The notes beneath the pieces were generated by a model that was not told the origin of the DNA, did no database searches, and saw only the letters and a program-made list of their open reading frames with translations. The position numbers were made by a program, and so were the translations under genes. From NCBI GenBank assembly GCA_023481285.1, contig JAMCWL010000041.1, positions 1-36,065 on the forward strand: a stretch of 36,065 bases of DNA. Reading direction: 5' to 3'. Below are positions 34,069-36,065 of the stretch, one piece after another (the first letter of the stretch is position 1; each line of letters begins with the position of its first letter). Source of the DNA: Actinomycetota bacterium (lineage in GTDB: Bacteria > Actinomycetota > Aquicultoria > Aquicultorales > JAMCWL01).

Positions 34069-35160
34069 CTATCCAACCCTCACAAGCTCGTACTTGCGCT
34101 TGCCAAGCCCTATTCTCTCGGCATGAGCGAGTTGCGACGTCCAATCAATCCCGGATAGCTCACCAAACTTGTCCTTCGAGTAGGGGTCGGTGAGTCGCCC
34201 TCCCTTTATCCCCTCGGTTGAGTTGACGAGATCCACGCTCGCCTGGTCTATGGCGACGATGTCGGTCGAAGCGGCGATTCCGATGTCCGGTGCGATCGGC
34301 GCGTCATTCCAGGACCAACAATCGCAATCGGGAACGACGTCGATGACGAAGTTTACAAAACCGACCTTGCCCCCTTTGTCCTTTATCGCCCCGAGGGCAT
34401 ACTCGGCGACCTTCTCCTGGATGGCCTGGGGCTCCGTCTTCCAGTTGATGGCGATCGCGCCTTTCGGGCAGGAGACGGTGCACTCGCCGCAGCCCAAGCA
34501 CTTGTCGTAATCGATCGCCGCCGCCGAGCGGACGGAGATCGCCTCAGCCGGACACCAGCCGACGCACCTCTCACAGGCGCTGCAGACGCCCGAATCGACG
34601 GTCGGAAGGAGATCCGAGTGCATCAATTGTTTAGCGGCGCGGGACCCACAGCCCATGCCGACGTTCTTGATCGCCCCGCCAAAACCGGTCGCTTCGTGCC
34701 CTTTGAAGTGGGAGACCGCGATGATGGCGTCCGCCTCTCTGATCGCCGACCCGATCTTCACCCTGTCGAAATGCTTGCCGCCGATCTCCACCTCGAGGTA
34801 GTCGTGGCCGTTCAGGCCGTCGGAGATGAGAAGCGGCGCCCCGACGGTAGCGTAGGAGAAACCGTTCTCGATGGCGGTCGTGAGATGGTCGACCGCGTTG
34901 GAACGGCTCCCCTTGTAAAGCGTGTTCCCATCCGTCAGAAAGGGACGGCCCCCCGCCGCCTTGACCTTGTCGACGACCCTGCGGACGTAGAGCGGAGAGA
35001 GGAAAGCCGTGTTCCCCCGCTCCCCGAAGTGGACCTTGATAGCGACCAGGTCGTCTTCGTCGATCAAGTCGGCAAAACCGGCCTTATCGAAAAGCCGCTC
35101 AACGCTCTCGAGGCGGCTCTTCTGCCTGCCATGGATGCTTGAGAAGTAGACCTTTGCCAA
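34069..35160 (-). CDS. DUF362 protein with two [4Fe-4S] ferredoxin motifs
   Basis: 363 residues. The DUF362 part is N-terminal (VAIKVHFGERGNTAFL, KAAGGRPFLTDGNTLYKG, AVSHFKGHEATGFGGAIKN). At about 193-235 there are two CxxCxxCxxxCP clusters (CSACERCVGWCPAEA and CLGCGECTVSCPKGA), then a C-terminal region with PDCDCWSWND. It is a cytosolic iron-sulphur protein of unknown reaction; relatives occur widely in anaerobes. TTG 35160 has GGAGG 7 bases upstream. It diverges from the cytochrome c gene. Confidence 0.9.
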   Translation of the reverse strand: MAKVYFSSIHGRQKSRLESVERLFDKAGFADLIDEDDLVAIKVHFGERGNTAFLSPLYVRRVVDKVKAAGGRPFLTDGNTLYKGSRSNAVDHLTTAIENGFSYATVGAPLLISDGLNGHDYLEVEIGGKHFDRVKIGSAIREADAIIAVSHFKGHEATGFGGAIKNVGMGCGSRAAKQLMHSDLLPTVDSGVCSACERCVGWCPAEAISVRSAAAIDYDKCLGCGECTVSCPKGAIAINWKTEPQAIQEKVAEYALGAIKDKGGKVGFVNFVIDVVPDCDCWSWNDAPIAPDIGIAASTDIVAIDQASVDLVNSTEGIKGGRLTDPYSKDKFGELSGIDWTSQLAHAERIGLGKRKYELVRVG

Positions 35161-35344
35161 CCTTAAACCTCCACTTCCGCCTTATGCTTGCTAATCAAAC
35201 CCATGCCCATAAGCGCGTTACTCTGATTCTAACAGATGTTGAGTTAAAGAGGAGGACTGGGCGTCCCGCAGGGAAGGAAGTTGGTGAGTGGCCGCGCTAC
35301 TATCTGGTTATAAATCAATGGAAGACTCTTGGTTGGAGGTGCGC

Positions 35345-35827
35345 GTGGGGGAAGAGCGAGCTCTGATAATCTTTCTCTTGATCGCCCTTGTCGTGATAGC
35401 CGTTGTCACGACCGTTTCATTTATTTTTATGATGTCGGGCGCCCCGTTTAGGGGACAAGCCAGAGATTTCTCATCGAACGGCGAGAGGATCTTCTTCGCC
35501 GGCAGGAACTCGCGCAACGCAATCGATTTCAGGAAAGGACCACCCTGGTTTCAGATGCACGGAGGGGGATGTGTAGTCTGCCATGGCTCCGACGGAAGAG
35601 GAGGGCGTGTCCCCATGATGGGGGGCTTTACGGCCCCGGACATCAGGTATAAAACGCTAACCATGCCTCATGACGATGAGCCCGCCTTTACAAACGCGAC
35701 GATAAAGCGGGCCATCACCGAAGGCAAGGAATCCGACGGAAGCGACTTGAGCGGCAACATGCCTCGCTGGCGTATGTCCGACGCAGACCTCAACGATCTG
35801 ATCGGCTTTCTAAAAAGCCTACCATGA
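35345..35827 (+). CDS. Membrane-anchored monohaem cytochrome c
   Basis: 160 residues: an N-terminal membrane helix (LIIFLLIALVVIAVV, about 7-30), then a class I cytochrome c domain with CVVCH for covalent haem and GNMPRW supplying the distal Met. The domain ends with DLNDLIGFLKSLP, the typical last helix. It would carry electrons on the outer face of the membrane; no oxidase or cytochrome-maturation gene is in the window. The GTG at 35345 was chosen because GGAGG lies 5 bases upstream; the frame is open to 35288 with a less suitable start. Confidence 0.85.
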   Translation: MGEERALIIFLLIALVVIAVVTTVSFIFMMSGAPFRGQARDFSSNGERIFFAGRNSRNAIDFRKGPPWFQMHGGGCVVCHGSDGRGGRVPMMGGFTAPDIRYKTLTMPHDDEPAFTNATIKRAITEGKESDGSDLSGNMPRWRMSDADLNDLIGFLKSLP

Positions 35828-35938
35828 AAATACCGACCGCCGAAAAGGGTTTGCTCTAGGCTGTAGGCTAGGCTGATTTATGGTATCTACTGAAGCAATG
35901 TCCAAACAGGAAGAGGCAAGGCTCCCCTTCCTCACGGG

Positions 35939-36065
35939 ATCGGGTAGGAGGGGGATTCGCATCCCCCGTCCTCCCACACCACCGTGCGTACGGTTCCGTA
36001 CACGGCGGTTCATGACGCAAAATCAATCCGACGCTTTGTATCAGACAGCGAAATCAGGCCCATGG
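35939..36065 (-). mobile_element. Group II intron 3' end (domains V and VI), partial
   Basis: On the minus strand, positions 36009-35978 fold as a domain V hairpin: ACCGCCGTGTAC pairs with GTACGCACGGTGGT, leaving a two-base GC bulge. It is followed by a second hairpin, GGGGGAT/ATCCCCC with AGGA/TCCT and GG/CC, in which one A (at 35945) is bulged: the domain VI branch-point A, 7 bases from the end CCCGAT. The likely 3' splice site is at 35939/35938. The rest of the intron, including any reverse transcriptase, lies beyond the window. An ORF read across this region is not a gene. Confidence 0.8.

Noticed and set aside
35915-35938. Imperfect hairpin GGAAGAGG/CCCCTTCC next to the intron end.
   Set aside because: Group IIC introns use a terminator-like hairpin in the 5' exon, but this is on the 3' exon side and lacks a T-tract.
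35819-36013. Minus-strand ORF of 64 residues.
   Set aside because: It reads through the intron domains V and VI and the adjoining exon; an RNA structure, not a protein.

Overview
The window looks like a chromosomal segment of a Gram-positive bacterium, most likely a deep-branching member of the Actinobacteriota; this is inferred from gene content and order only. The minus-strand block from about 34 kb down to 10 kb runs (membrane protein)-rsmI-[abrB divergent]-metG-(O-antigen-ligase/TPR)-tatD-yabE/rpf-like-rsmA-(pfkB)-veg-ispE-(nucleotidyltransferase)-ridA-spoVG-glmU-prs-rplY-pth-mfd-(PrsA-like lipoprotein)-mazG-eno. Its backbone is the rsmI-to-mazG order known from Bacillus. The mazG-to-eno continuation, and an NYN protein with a coiled-coil leader near pyrE, recall Actinobacteria. 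spoVG, veg and abrB are more typical of Firmicutes. No rRNA, tRNA or CRISPR array was seen.

Layout. 0-1.4 kb: a damaged gene for an AbiEi-like/Fic protein (one in-frame stop, one +1 frameshift). 1.4-4.1 kb: a K+-channel-like membrane protein with an odd selectivity filter, pyrE, a frameshifted coiled-coil/NYN nuclease gene and a small unknown gene. 4.3-6.4 kb: a divergent pair (ARPP-1-family protein and XRE regulator) around a shared operator/promoter region, then a lone STAS-like protein with a strong promoter. 6.6-10.2 kb: a cell-wall group, comprising a membrane-anchored fusion of a class-A beta-lactamase-like domain with an N-acetylmuramoyl-L-alanine amidase, an M14 peptidase and a polysaccharide deacetylase. 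10.2-33.9 kb: the conserved housekeeping block. 34.1-35.8 kb: a DUF362/ferredoxin protein and a membrane-anchored monohaem cytochrome c. 35.9 kb to the end: the 3' end (domains V and VI) of a group II intron on the minus strand, continuing beyond the window.

Functionally the core block joins central metabolism (eno, prs), envelope precursor synthesis (glmU, ispE, O-antigen-ligase-like protein), translation and RNA maintenance (metG, rsmA, rsmI, pth, rplY), DNA repair (mfd, tatD) and housekeeping of damaged metabolites (mazG, ridA). Readable control elements include consensus-type promoters before abrB, the STAS gene, the ARPP-1 gene, veg and the yabE-like gene, and hairpin terminators after the PrsA-like gene and after veg. 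Several spacers carry degenerate short-unit repeats. The most unusual items are the beta-lactamase-like/amidase fusion, the XRE/ARPP-1 pair with its embedded operator, the terminator pressed against the ispE start, and the intron tail.
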